Shown: one piece after another, positions 18,457 through 26,575 of the stretch
How the letters are laid out: every line of letters starts with the position of its first letter
Numbering within the stretch: position 1 is the stretch's first letter
Source: an uncultured Bartonella sp.
Lineage (GTDB): Bacteria; Pseudomonadota; Alphaproteobacteria; Rhizobiales; Rhizobiaceae
Assembly: GCA_946478665.1 (NCBI GenBank)
Contig: CAMLCZ010000005.1
Span: 138,281-202,280, forward strand
DNA: 64,000 nucleotides
Direction of reading: 5' to 3'
Notes under the pieces: model-generated
The model's database searches: none
Told to the model about the DNA's origin: nothing
The model's input: only the letters and a program-made list of their open reading frames with translations
Program-made: the position numbers and the translations under genes

Positions 18457-19167
18457 ATGACAAAAACGTTCCAAAATGCCTTCCCGGTATTTAGCGCTCC
18501 TGTTTTTTCAAAGGTATTTATCGATTTTGATGGCACAATAGCCGACAATGACGTGACAGACGTCCTGCTGGAACGGTTTGCCGCACCACAATGGGAAAGC
18601 CTTGAAGAGGAATGGTTGGCGGGCAAGATCGGTGCGCGTGAGTGCATGGCCGAACAGATTGCCTTGATAAAAGCATCCCCAGAGGAATTGGACGAATGTT
18701 TGGGCGAAATGCAGATTGACCCTGCTTTTCCCGATTTTATCCATATGCTTGCCCAAGACAATGTGGATGTCGCCATTCTAAGCGATGGGCTTGATTATAG
18801 TATAAAATCCATTTTACACCGTTATAAGCTTGATGATGTCAAGGTTGTTGCCAATCGTTTAATTTATAAGGGTGATGATCGTTGGCAGTTACAATTTCCT
18901 TACAAAAACACCGCCTGCCCGGCAGGAAACTGCAAATGTAAGCATTTCAACAATATACAAAAAGGCTTTACGCTTTATATTGGTGATGGAACATCGGATT
19001 TTTGTGCCTGCGGAAGAGCCGATCTTGTTTTGGCAAAAGGCAAGCTTGCCGATTATTGCTCTGTCAATGCGATTGATTATGTCAGGGTAGAGAATTTTTC
19101 TGACATCATGTCGATTTGGCATCAGCTACAGCGCCCTGCAAAAGTTCGCAAACGGGTAGCATCATGA
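18457..19167 (+). CDS. HAD-IB (MtnX-like) phosphatase
   Basis: Haloacid dehalogenase-superfamily phosphatase, 236 aa. Motif I is FIDFDGTIADND (nucleophile Asp), motif II is the Ser of VAILSDGLDYSI, the conserved Lys is not certain, and motif IV is IGDGTSDFCAC. The cysteine-rich insertion NTACPAGNCKCKHFN is typical of the MtnX/PHOSPHO-like branch, which dephosphorylates small phosphorylated metabolites or phospho-head groups. It opens a five-gene + strand operon with overlapping junctions (hydrolase, two EamA subunits, DegT aminotransferase). The methionine-salvage role of MtnX is unlikely because no other salvage gene is present. The start has GGAGACC about eight bases upstream. Confidence 0.82.
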   Translation: MTKTFQNAFPVFSAPVFSKVFIDFDGTIADNDVTDVLLERFAAPQWESLEEEWLAGKIGARECMAEQIALIKASPEELDECLGEMQIDPAFPDFIHMLAQDNVDVAILSDGLDYSIKSILHRYKLDDVKVVANRLIYKGDDRWQLQFPYKNTACPAGNCKCKHFNNIQKGFTLYIGDGTSDFCACGRADLVLAKGKLADYCSVNAIDYVRVENFSDIMSIWHQLQRPAKVRKRVAS

Positions 19168-20030
19168 TTACAGACGTCAGTTTTTTTTTCAAAGGTGGTC
19201 GCGCCGGCGTTTTACTCATTCATGGTTTGACCGGCACACCTGCCGAGATGCAAATTTTGGGCAAAGGCCTGCATAAGGCTGGTTTCACAGTCTATGGTAT
19301 GCAACTCGCTGGTCATTGTGGCGATGAAGATGACCTGTTAGCCACCAATTGGCATGATTGGTACGACAGTGTTAATCGCGCTGCTGATCGGCTCTTGCAG
19401 CATGTCGATATATTGTTTGTCGGTGGTCTTTCCATGGGGGCGGTCTTATCACTCAAACTTGCAGCTGATCGGCCTGATGACGTTAAGGGTGTGGGCGTAT
19501 ATGGTCCAACATTTTCTTATGATGGCTGGTCGATACCGCGTTATATCCAGAAATCCGTCTTTCTCTTGAAATGGTTTAAAACATTCGGAATTTTCCGCAA
19601 AAGTGTTTTTATCGAACGTCCGCCTTATGGTCTGAAAGATGAGCGTATTCGCAAAACCGTTTCAGAAAGTATGCTTTCAGGCGACAGCACAAAGGGTGGC
19701 CTTGCAGGAAACCCGCTTGGATCCTTGGCTGAAATGCAAGAATTGGCAAAAGTTACAAAGGCACAATTGCCAATGGTAAAGGCGCCATGCCTTATCATGC
19801 ATTCCAACGATGATGATATTGCCAATATGGAAACCAATTCAGGACTTGTTGCGCGGTGTGTATCGGGACCCGTCAAGATGATACCGCTGGAAAACAGTTA
19901 TCATATGATAACAATTGATCGCGATAGAAAAACCGTTATCAATGAAAGCGTGGCGTTTTTCAGTGCATTATGCCCTGATACAGAACTTGTGCCACCAACC
20001 GTAAACCCTTTTATCCGTGAATTGGCGTAG
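19164..20030 (+). CDS. Alpha/beta-hydrolase (esterase/monoacylglycerol-lipase type)
   Basis: Serine hydrolase of 288 aa. The start is ATG 19164, overlapping the HAD stop as ATGA; the track start at 19116 would extend 16 residues into the HAD gene. The oxyanion loop LLIHGLTGTPAEMQ, nucleophile elbow GGLSMGAVL (GxSxG), acid near HSNDDDIANMETN and catalytic His in ENSYHMITIDRD are all in place, as in carboxylesterase Est30-like enzymes. Substrate unknown. Being wedged between a phosphatase and a flippase-like pair suggests acyl-ester or lipid processing. Confidence 0.83.
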   Translation: MITDVSFFFKGGRAGVLLIHGLTGTPAEMQILGKGLHKAGFTVYGMQLAGHCGDEDDLLATNWHDWYDSVNRAADRLLQHVDILFVGGLSMGAVLSLKLAADRPDDVKGVGVYGPTFSYDGWSIPRYIQKSVFLLKWFKTFGIFRKSVFIERPPYGLKDERIRKTVSESMLSGDSTKGGLAGNPLGSLAEMQELAKVTKAQLPMVKAPCLIMHSNDDDIANMETNSGLVARCVSGPVKMIPLENSYHMITIDRDRKTVINESVAFFSALCPDTELVPPTVNPFIRELA

Positions 20031-20032
20031 TG

Positions 20033-20401
20033 ATGAGTTGGCTTATTTTTTTAGTCTGGCTGGGAAATATTATCTGCGACACGGTTGGTCAGCTTGCTTT
20101 TAAAGAGGCAGCGACAGAACCTGAAACCGAAGATAAAGAGACATCGGTTGTCCAATATTGGATTGCGCTTTTAAAACGCCCCGCATTGTGGTTGGGTATT
20201 TTTGCATATGTTGCCGAATTTTTGCTTTGGTTGGCATTTTTAACGTTGGTGCCATTATCCGAAGGTATATTGTTAGGCTCAATCAATATTATTGTTATTA
20301 TGATATTGGGGCGGTTTTTCTTTAACGAAAAACTGACCCCCATGCGGGTTATCGGCATAGGTCTTGTGGCCTTAGGCGTTGCAATTGTGGGAGCTATGTG
20401 A
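20033..20401 (+). CDS. Small EamA/SMR-type membrane transporter, subunit 1
   Basis: Four-helix inner-membrane protein of 122 aa, half the size of a normal EamA transporter and similar in size to the ArnE/ArnF lipid-sugar flippase subunits and SMR proteins. Hydrophobic spans include LIFLVWLGNIICDTVGQLAF, ALWLGIFAYVAEFLLWLAFL, LSEGILLGSINIIVIMILG and VIGIGLVALGVAIVGAM. ATG 20033 is preferred to GTG 20030. Its TGA overlaps by one base the ATG of the second subunit (TGATG), so the two are co-translated and very probably form a heterodimer. Unusually for ArnE-type proteins, it has an acidic loop (EPETEDKET). Confidence 0.78.
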   Translation: MSWLIFLVWLGNIICDTVGQLAFKEAATEPETEDKETSVVQYWIALLKRPALWLGIFAYVAEFLLWLAFLTLVPLSEGILLGSINIIVIMILGRFFFNEKLTPMRVIGIGLVALGVAIVGAM

Positions 20402-20793
20402 TGCGTCGCTTCTATATTCTTGGATTTTTGTTTCTCATGCTGTTCGATACGGTCGGACAAATCAGTTTCAAACTTGCCGCAACCGCTGCAGAGCCCTTGG
20501 AAGCAAACTGGATGTGGATTTCCCGAATTTTTTCACATCCTTATGTGTATTTTGCCATTTGCGGCTATATTGGCGCGTTCTTTACCTGGATGACTTTATT
20601 GCGGCGTGCGCCAGTTGGCCCAGCTTTTGCCGCATCGCACCTAGAAGTTGTCACAGTTATGATCGCATCAGTCATCATATTTGGTGAAACTATTTCACTT
20701 TCTAACCTCATTGGTGCAATCTGCATTGTTGGTGGTATTGTGTGTTTGGCTTTTGCAGAGCGTGAAGAGTTAAACAAACAGAAGAAAGAGTAA
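20401..20793 (+). CDS. Small EamA/SMR-type membrane transporter, subunit 2
   Basis: Partner of the preceding gene: 130 aa, four spans (ILGFLFLMLFDTVGQISFKL, YFAICGYIGAFFTWMTLL, ASHLEVVTVMIASVIIFGE, LIGAICIVGGIVCLAFAE) and a short charged tail. Both subunits share a first-helix motif DTVGQ-x-x-FK, as expected of paired paralogues. Such pairs export or flip a small amphiphile across the inner membrane; ArnE/ArnF, which carries 4-amino-arabinose lipid, is the best-known example. The substrate here is unknown. It is followed without a gap by the DegT aminotransferase. Confidence 0.78.
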   Translation: MRRFYILGFLFLMLFDTVGQISFKLAATAAEPLEANWMWISRIFSHPYVYFAICGYIGAFFTWMTLLRRAPVGPAFAASHLEVVTVMIASVIIFGETISLSNLIGAICIVGGIVCLAFAEREELNKQKKE

Positions 20794-21996
20794 ATGGCAA
20801 TGTTTTCATCGGTCGAGATTCCACCCACCGCAGGTCTCCCGATGCTATGGCAGGATTGGCTACCAACAAAACGCCAATTGACAGATGATATTGCCCAATT
20901 GTTTGATTTACCGCCACTAATATTGGAATGTTCTGGCACGGCTTCTCTTATTGTTGCGCTGAAAACCTTGGCAAAAATGCCAGAAAATTCTGGGCGCAAT
21001 GAAGTTATCATTCCGGCATATAACTGTCCTCTTGTGGTCTTAGCCGTGGTTCATTGCGGATTGACGCCACGGCTTTGTGACACCGCAATCAATCATTTCG
21101 ACTTTGATTTTGACTGTCTTGAAAAATTGCTGAGTAAAAAAACCTTATGTGTTTTACCAACACATATCGGCGGACAACTGGCAAATGTGCAAAAATGTTA
21201 TGAATTGGCGCATAGTCATGGTGCTTATGTTATAGAAGATGGCGCACAAGCCTTGGGCTCATCTGCCGGTAAAATTGGCGACATAGCGTTTTTCAGCCTT
21301 GCAGTTGGCAAAGGACTAACATTGTTCGAAGGTGGGCTATTAACGTCGAAAGATGCAAAATTGCGTGCCCTATTGCAACAAACCCATAACGAAATTGTGC
21401 CTAAAAAACCTTTGTTTGAGTTAAAGCGAATTGTTGAACTTTTTGGCTATTATGCATTTTATCGTCCATCATTACTCCCCATTATATATGGTGCTGGTCG
21501 GCGAAAAGAGCTTAAAAAAGGCAATCTAGAAGAAGCGGTTGGTGACGTATTTGATGTTGATATACCAATCCACCAGGTTAGCAAATTTCGCGCCCGACGT
21601 GGGGCTAATGCAGCAACACGGCTAAAGGATTTTTTAAAAGATACAGCAGAACAGGCAGAAGCAAGAATAGAGCATCTGGAAAAAATCGGGAATATTACAA
21701 TTTTAAAAGGTGAACCTGACCAAACAAATGTTTGGCCGTTTTTATCCATCATTATGCCCGATAAAAAAAGTCGTGATAATGCATTAAAAACCTTATGGAT
21801 GTCGCCTTATGGCGTTACGCGGTTATTTATCCATTCGTTGAAAGGTTATGATTATCTGGTGCCATTGCTGGGCAACCAGATGGATACACCAAATGCCGAT
21901 GACTTGGCCAATAAGATGCTGACAATTTCAAATAGTCTTTGGCTTTCCCCCCACAACTTTGAATTGATTTGTGAAACGCTACAAAAATCTATTTAA
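20794..21996 (+). CDS. DegT/DnrJ/EryC1/StrS-family aminotransferase
   Basis: PLP-dependent aminotransferase, 400 aa, of the sugar aminotransferase fold. It has SGTASLIVALKTLA (cofactor phosphate), PAYNCPLVVLAVVHCGLTP, PTHIGGQLANVQKCYELAHS, VIEDGAQALGSSAGKIGDIA (cofactor Asp) and FFSLAVGKGLTLFEGGLL, whose Lys forms the Schiff base. Typical substrates are keto-sugars bound to nucleotides, but no nucleotide-sugar dehydratase or epimerase is encoded nearby, so the acceptor may be non-sugar. ATG 20794 follows directly on the TAA of the transporter. It is the last gene of the operon. Confidence 0.85.
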   Translation: MAMFSSVEIPPTAGLPMLWQDWLPTKRQLTDDIAQLFDLPPLILECSGTASLIVALKTLAKMPENSGRNEVIIPAYNCPLVVLAVVHCGLTPRLCDTAINHFDFDFDCLEKLLSKKTLCVLPTHIGGQLANVQKCYELAHSHGAYVIEDGAQALGSSAGKIGDIAFFSLAVGKGLTLFEGGLLTSKDAKLRALLQQTHNEIVPKKPLFELKRIVELFGYYAFYRPSLLPIIYGAGRRKELKKGNLEEAVGDVFDVDIPIHQVSKFRARRGANAATRLKDFLKDTAEQAEARIEHLEKIGNITILKGEPDQTNVWPFLSIIMPDKKSRDNALKTLWMSPYGVTRLFIHSLKGYDYLVPLLGNQMDTPNADDLANKMLTISNSLWLSPHNFELICETLQKSI

Positions 21997-22035
21997 TGAT
22001 TTTATTGAAAGATCGTTGAATAGAGCGCCCTCACA

Positions 22036-23034
22036 ATGACACAAACACTGGCACAGAGAATTAAACTGCCCCGTCGGCCACAGCGTGTTGGCATTTATGT
22101 TATGCCCAATTTCAGCCCTTTCCATATTTCGGTGCCATTCATATCATTTGGAAAAGCAATGCCGAATGAGAAGTTCTATTCACCCTTTATGTTTTCAGAT
22201 CATGTCGGGACTGTTCACTCATATGATGGTTTCAATGTCGACGTGATCTATGATCTCGATCATCTCGACCCCGTTGACATCATTATTATTCCCTATTGGC
22301 CGGATCAGAATAGTCCAGTGCCAACTAAACTTGTAACCGTTTTACAAGAGCTGTCAAAGCAGAACAAAATAATTATGGGTTTGTGTTTGGGAAGCTATGT
22401 TCTGGCACAAGCAGGTTTGCTGGACGGGAAAAAAGCCACAACCCATTGGGCTTATGAAAAAGAATTTGCATTGAAATTTCCCAATATAAAATTGGATAAT
22501 AACGCTTTATATGTCGAGGATAAAAATATTATCACCTCGGCGGGGACGGCCGCAGGAATTGATTGTTGCCTATACCTTATCCGTAAAACCTATGGCGGTG
22601 CGGTTGCCAATAGTGTGGCACGCATGATTGTGACACCGCCCCACAGAGAAGGCGGACAAGCCCAATATATTTCGACACCTGTGCCCTCTTCCACTGCAGA
22701 TCACCGCATCAATGCGCTTTTGGAAACCATCCGAAAGACGATCAACAAACCCTATTCTCTTGATATGATGGCATCAACTGTGGGCATGAGCAGACGCACT
22801 TTTACACGGCGTTTCCAATTTGCAACAGGCTTAAGCCCCATGGAATGGCTGACAATTGAACGTTTACATTATAGTCAGGAATTGCTGGAAACGCGGCAAT
22901 TATCGATAGAGCAAATTGCAATAGATTCAGGTTTTACCTCTGCAACATCTTTTCGGCGCTGTTTTTTAACGCATTTCAAAGTAACACCTTCCGATTGGCG
23001 TAAAACATTTTCTTATCATATTGGCCCAATATGA
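22036..23034 (+). CDS. GlxA-family transcriptional regulator (DJ-1/PfpI + AraC)
   Basis: A 332-aa regulator with an N-terminal DJ-1/PfpI-like domain at about residues 15-190 (GLCLGSYVLAQAGLLDGKKA is the nucleophile-elbow region, with ATTHW after it) and a C-terminal AraC helix-turn-helix pair at about 225-325 (LDMMASTVGMSRRTFTRRFQ and IEQIAIDSGFTSATSFRRCF). Family members sense small metabolites and activate nearby genes. It lies 40 bases after the DegT gene and upstream of a metallo-beta-lactamase-fold gene on the same strand, which is the obvious target; it could also be the end of the upstream locus. Confidence 0.9.
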   Translation: MTQTLAQRIKLPRRPQRVGIYVMPNFSPFHISVPFISFGKAMPNEKFYSPFMFSDHVGTVHSYDGFNVDVIYDLDHLDPVDIIIIPYWPDQNSPVPTKLVTVLQELSKQNKIIMGLCLGSYVLAQAGLLDGKKATTHWAYEKEFALKFPNIKLDNNALYVEDKNIITSAGTAAGIDCCLYLIRKTYGGAVANSVARMIVTPPHREGGQAQYISTPVPSSTADHRINALLETIRKTINKPYSLDMMASTVGMSRRTFTRRFQFATGLSPMEWLTIERLHYSQELLETRQLSIEQIAIDSGFTSATSFRRCFLTHFKVTPSDWRKTFSYHIGPI

Positions 23035-23110
23035 CTGCTATTTGTCCATAAGGCCACTTTTCATTTATCATGAAAAGATTGATCTTCTGTCGGTGAAACA
23101 GGAGTTATCA

Positions 23111-23893
23111 ATGAGGATTATCTTTATCCGCAATGCAACCATCATTCTTGAATATGGGGGGAAAAGACTGCTCATTGACCCGATGTTGGCTGCAAAGGAT
23201 AGTTATGCAGGCTTAGCAGGAACTATGAACAGTGATAAGAGATTTCCTTGTATGGATCTTCCTTTTCCGGCCGCCGACATTATCAAAAATATTGATGCAA
23301 TATTCTTAAGCCATACCCATCGCGATCATTGGGATAATGAGGCAGCGACGCTCATAGCAAAAAACAAAAAAATATTTGTTCAAGATAATGCCGATAAGAA
23401 CTTACTGATTTCCCAAGGTTTCAATAATGTTTCAGTTCTTGGTGCGTCACTGGAATATGATAACGCCATCAGCATTACAAAAACACAATGTCAACACGGT
23501 ACCAAACAGGCTTATGACAATGAAAAGATCGCTCAAGCTTTAGGGCATGTTTGCGGTTTTATCTTTGAACACGCGCAGGAACCAACAACCTATTTTGTTA
23601 GTGATACAATCTGGATTGATGCAGTAGAACAAAACCTTATCCAATATCAGCCAAATGTTGTTATCCTCAACGCCGGAGATGCCCGAATGCAAGACTTCGG
23701 CCCCATTATTATGGGCAAAGACGATGTATTGCACGCTCATCAAGTGCGACCCGAGGCACACATTGTCGCTATTCATATGGAAGCAGTCAACCATGCCATG
23801 CTAAGCCGGAAAGCCTTAGCAGATTTCTTGGAAAAGGAACATATCCGCCAATATGTATCAATTCCACTGGAAGGTGAAACACTTAACTTCTAA
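23111..23893 (+). CDS. Metallo-beta-lactamase-fold hydrolase
   Basis: A 260-aa MBL-superfamily protein close in layout to the UlaG/YddR-like group. The start is ATG 23111, with CAGGAG seven bases upstream; the longer track start overlaps the regulator. The metal motif is FLSHTHRDHWDNEAA, and later ligands are plausible in QCQHGT, FVSDTIWID and AIHMEAVNHAML. Substrate unknown; the cognate regulator is probably the GlxA-type gene just before it. A strong terminator follows 44 bases after the stop. Confidence 0.82.
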   Translation: MRIIFIRNATIILEYGGKRLLIDPMLAAKDSYAGLAGTMNSDKRFPCMDLPFPAADIIKNIDAIFLSHTHRDHWDNEAATLIAKNKKIFVQDNADKNLLISQGFNNVSVLGASLEYDNAISITKTQCQHGTKQAYDNEKIAQALGHVCGFIFEHAQEPTTYFVSDTIWIDAVEQNLIQYQPNVVILNAGDARMQDFGPIIMGKDDVLHAHQVRPEAHIVAIHMEAVNHAMLSRKALADFLEKEHIRQYVSIPLEGETLNF

Positions 23894-23936
23894 GTCGCAA
23901 AAATAAGATTACCGCTAGTCTTATCATGCGCTTAGA

Positions 23937-23985
23937 ATACGCCCCGCTATGGGTCACAAAAGGGGTCAGCGGGGCGTATATTTTT
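23937..23985 (+). terminator. Strong Rho-independent terminator
   Basis: A perfect 12-bp stem ATACGCCCCGCT / AGCGGGGCGTAT (23937-23948 and 23968-23979) with a 19-base loop is followed by ATTTTT. It ends the + strand unit before the convergent DUF2255 gene. Confidence 0.92.
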
Positions 23986-24042
23986 CACGATATTGATCGT
24001 TTGCGTTTTAGGAAATTGAGCATTTCCATTTATGTGCGGTTA

Positions 24043-24417
24043 TCAAACCTTATCAATTCTAATGGTTGCAGCCTTGGCGCGTGAACCAATCATTGCCGAC
24101 ACATATGGGCTACCACTATATTTTGTTTGATAGGCTTTATCAATTTGTTGCAATAATTGCGGATCATCAACCATGTCGAATGTGACATCTATGGTTTTAC
24201 CGGCAGCGATGATCTTCCCGCGTTTCTGCTTGATTGCAGATTGATACCAGCGCGATGCAACACCGCTATAGGCACGAACATATAAATTATTATCGACAAC
24301 AACTTCCCAAATCCAAGTAGGTGTTCCGGTTGTTGTCTGATCTTCATGAAAGGGCGCAATTTTCAAGTCATCTGCATCATTAATTGCTTCCAGTTCACTA
24401 TTGTTCCAATGCGACAT
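24043..24417 (-). CDS. DUF2255-family protein
   Basis: A 124-aa cytoplasmic protein starting at ATG 24417, where AAGGAG lies seven bases upstream; the track start 24492 adds 25 residues overlapping the previous gene. TPTWIWEVVVDNNLYVRAYS and SRWYQSAIKQKRGKIIAAGK match DUF2255, a split-barrel-like family whose members often act on redox cofactors or are uncharacterised. It follows the carboxymuconolactone-decarboxylase-like gene, and the pair is divergent from a LysR regulator. Function unknown. Confidence 0.75.
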   Translation of the reverse strand: MSHWNNSELEAINDADDLKIAPFHEDQTTTGTPTWIWEVVVDNNLYVRAYSGVASRWYQSAIKQKRGKIIAAGKTIDVTFDMVDDPQLLQQIDKAYQTKYSGSPYVSAMIGSRAKAATIRIDKV

Positions 24418-24463
24418 AGCTAAACTCCTTATTTTCTGTGCTGTTTGAAAAAATTTAAAATTT

Positions 24464-25078
24464 TCAAATCTTTTGCAGCACTTGTTCGGCATGGTTCCCG
24501 ATTTCAGCGCTCACCTCTTGATGCAATATATCAACAATTTCATGCAGATCTTCACTGCTTAATCCGCTATTGCGACCAATCTGATAATGGGCACTCAATT
24601 GTGCTTCAGCGCCATTAAATGTTGCGAGTATAGCGATTGTTGCCACTTCCCTCGTGGGATAATCCAATATATCACGCACAAAAATGTCGCCGAACAGATG
24701 ACTTTTTAGAAATTGATCGATTGCTGGCGCAAAATCATAAAGCGGTCCCGTTAAAGGTTGTCCAACAAGTTTGGTTTGTATTTCTGTTCCAATTGCCAGC
24801 ATCGTCCGGTCGTCGTGCAAAGGCGTTACCTCCTTACCAACCACATCATGCTTGGATAAAGCTTGCCGCTGTTTGACAACATCCATCAAAGCAACAAGGC
24901 CATTAATACTGCGTGGAAAGCCTGCATAAGCATAAGCTTGTACAAGAACTTCTTTTGCTTCATTAATCGTAAACCCGGCATCAAGGCTTTGATTCAAAGC
25001 TGTTTTCAACTTTTCTATATTTCCTATGGCTGTAAAGGCAGCAATAGGTATTATGTGTTTTTGTGTTAACGTGAGCAA
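24464..25078 (-). CDS. Carboxymuconolactone decarboxylase (CMD/AhpD-like) family protein
   Basis: A 204-aa alpha-helical protein with two CMD halves: NEAKEVLVQAYAYAGFPRSI in the first and REVATIAILATFNGAEAQLS plus HYQIGRNSGLSSEDLHEIVD in the second. The AhpD CxxC redox pair is absent, so it is closer to the gamma-carboxymuconolactone decarboxylase-like proteins that sit beside LysR regulators and reductases in stress or aromatic-compound responses. It is transcribed divergently from the LysR gene and upstream of the DUF2255 gene; both probably answer to that LysR protein. Confidence 0.8.
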   Translation of the reverse strand: MLTLTQKHIIPIAAFTAIGNIEKLKTALNQSLDAGFTINEAKEVLVQAYAYAGFPRSINGLVALMDVVKQRQALSKHDVVGKEVTPLHDDRTMLAIGTEIQTKLVGQPLTGPLYDFAPAIDQFLKSHLFGDIFVRDILDYPTREVATIAILATFNGAEAQLSAHYQIGRNSGLSSEDLHEIVDILHQEVSAEIGNHAEQVLQKI

Positions 25079-25451
25079 TGTATTTCTCCACTCAGATTTG
25101 ACGTTAAAGTCTCTTCACAAAAGTCAGCTCTATAAGTGGGCAAACCTGAAGCTATCGGGTTGCGCATCAATGTTAAGGAAAATTCTGCAACAGGATTTAC
25201 CAAAGTGATGAACCCACCCAATAAACCGAATAATTACCCTCTTGTGGGGCTATGAATTTATTCTTTGCAAAGACCGCCATCTTGTTTCAGCAAACGACAT
25301 ATCCGCCGAATATAGAGGTTATTAAACGCGCAATTTCGCGTGAAATTAAGTGTATTATTAACGTATGACGCTATGAATCCTATTCATCAATGAATGTGCT
25401 ATAAAATGACCTATGCATCAAAAAGGCCAATGAGCGATATAGGGTGAAAAA
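25079..25451. other. Divergent intergenic region with LysR-type dyad
   Basis: This 373-base region separates the LysR gene from the CMD/DUF2255 operon and must hold both promoters. ATTCAT-CA-ATGAAT (25382-25395) is a perfect dyad about 57 bases upstream of the LysR start, of a size and type used by LysR regulators. The rest shows no gene or structured RNA that I can support. Confidence 0.45.
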
Positions 25452-26372
25452 ATGCTGCGCGAAAATATTCATGATCTCATGTCGTTTTTTGTTGTTGCCA
25501 GAGAAAAAAGTTTTACACGCGCCGCCAGCCAACTTGGCGTATCACAATCTGCATTAAGCCACGCCATCCGTGCGCTGGAAGAGCGCCTTGGGCTGCGTCT
25601 TCTCACCCGCACAACACGCAATGTTTCCCCGACAGATGCGGGGCAACGTTTGATTGATGAACTTGCGCCATTAGTCAATTCGATGCAGGAAAAGCTTGAT
25701 ATGATAAGCACCTCATCGCACCAGCCGAAAGGTAAAATACGCATTACAACGGTAGACTACCCTGCAACACATATTTTATGGCCAAAACTTCGACCATTTC
25801 TTAGTCGATATCCCAATATAGAGGTGGAAATCAGTATTGATTATGGATTAACCGATATTATTGAAAATCGGTTTGATGCCGGAATCCGTCTTGGTGAACA
25901 TTTAGCAAAAGACATGATTGCGCTGCCTATCGGATCGGATATGCGCATGGCAGTTGTGGGAACGCCTGAATATTTTAAAAAATATCCGCAACCGCAAACG
26001 CTGCAAGACCTTATGGAGCATAATTGCATAAACCTTAGAGTACCAACATCTGGTGGTCTTTATCCATGGGAATTTGACGACGATAAAGGTGAGGTAAAAA
26101 TTCGCCCAAAAGGCCAATTAATATTCAACACCTACCCACATATTCTACAGGCAACACTGGATGGCTTTGGTCTGGCTTATATCCCTGAAGGGGAAGTGAT
26201 GGAATTTATCAACAATGGCAAACTCATTCGTGTGCTTGATGAATTCTGTTTACCCTTTTCCGGCTATTATCTCTACTATCCCAACAGGCGCCACCATACG
26301 ATTGCATTTCAATTATTTCTCGATGCATTGCGAAAACCGACCAATACGATTTCACATATGCCAGAAAGATGA
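25452..26372 (+). CDS. LysR-family transcriptional regulator
   Basis: A 306-aa LTTR. The N-terminal winged helix is SFTRAASQLGVSQSALSHAI RALEERLG, followed by the linker helix and a two-lobed co-inducer domain (KIRITTVDYPATHILWPKLR onward, with FDAGIRLGEHLAKDMIALPI). The tail LYYPNRRHHTIAFQLFLDAL is shared with many regulators of the AaeR/DmlR branch. Divergent from the CMD-like/DUF2255 operon, which it probably controls. It ends about 200 bases before the ThiZ-type ATPase gene. Confidence 0.93.
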   Translation: MLRENIHDLMSFFVVAREKSFTRAASQLGVSQSALSHAIRALEERLGLRLLTRTTRNVSPTDAGQRLIDELAPLVNSMQEKLDMISTSSHQPKGKIRITTVDYPATHILWPKLRPFLSRYPNIEVEISIDYGLTDIIENRFDAGIRLGEHLAKDMIALPIGSDMRMAVVGTPEYFKKYPQPQTLQDLMEHNCINLRVPTSGGLYPWEFDDDKGEVKIRPKGQLIFNTYPHILQATLDGFGLAYIPEGEVMEFINNGKLIRVLDEFCLPFSGYYLYYPNRRHHTIAFQLFLDALRKPTNTISHMPER

Positions 26373-26575
26373 TTTACTAGATAGTAGCAAACTGGATAAC
26401 AGGCGTTATTGATGGCCAATTCTGTCTTAATTTGACATTTAAAAATTTTATTCCATCTAACGCTACAAAAACAGACCAAAAAATCTCACTCAACAGTAGA
26501 CATTTGTGAGGTTTTGATGGACAAATTGTCTTCCACGTCAAAATTCCGGTTTCATACAATGTAAAAGTGTCTTTC

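Noticed and set aside
26373-26575. TPP riboswitch upstream of thiZ
   Set aside because: Conserved TPP-aptamer segments are not visible by eye.
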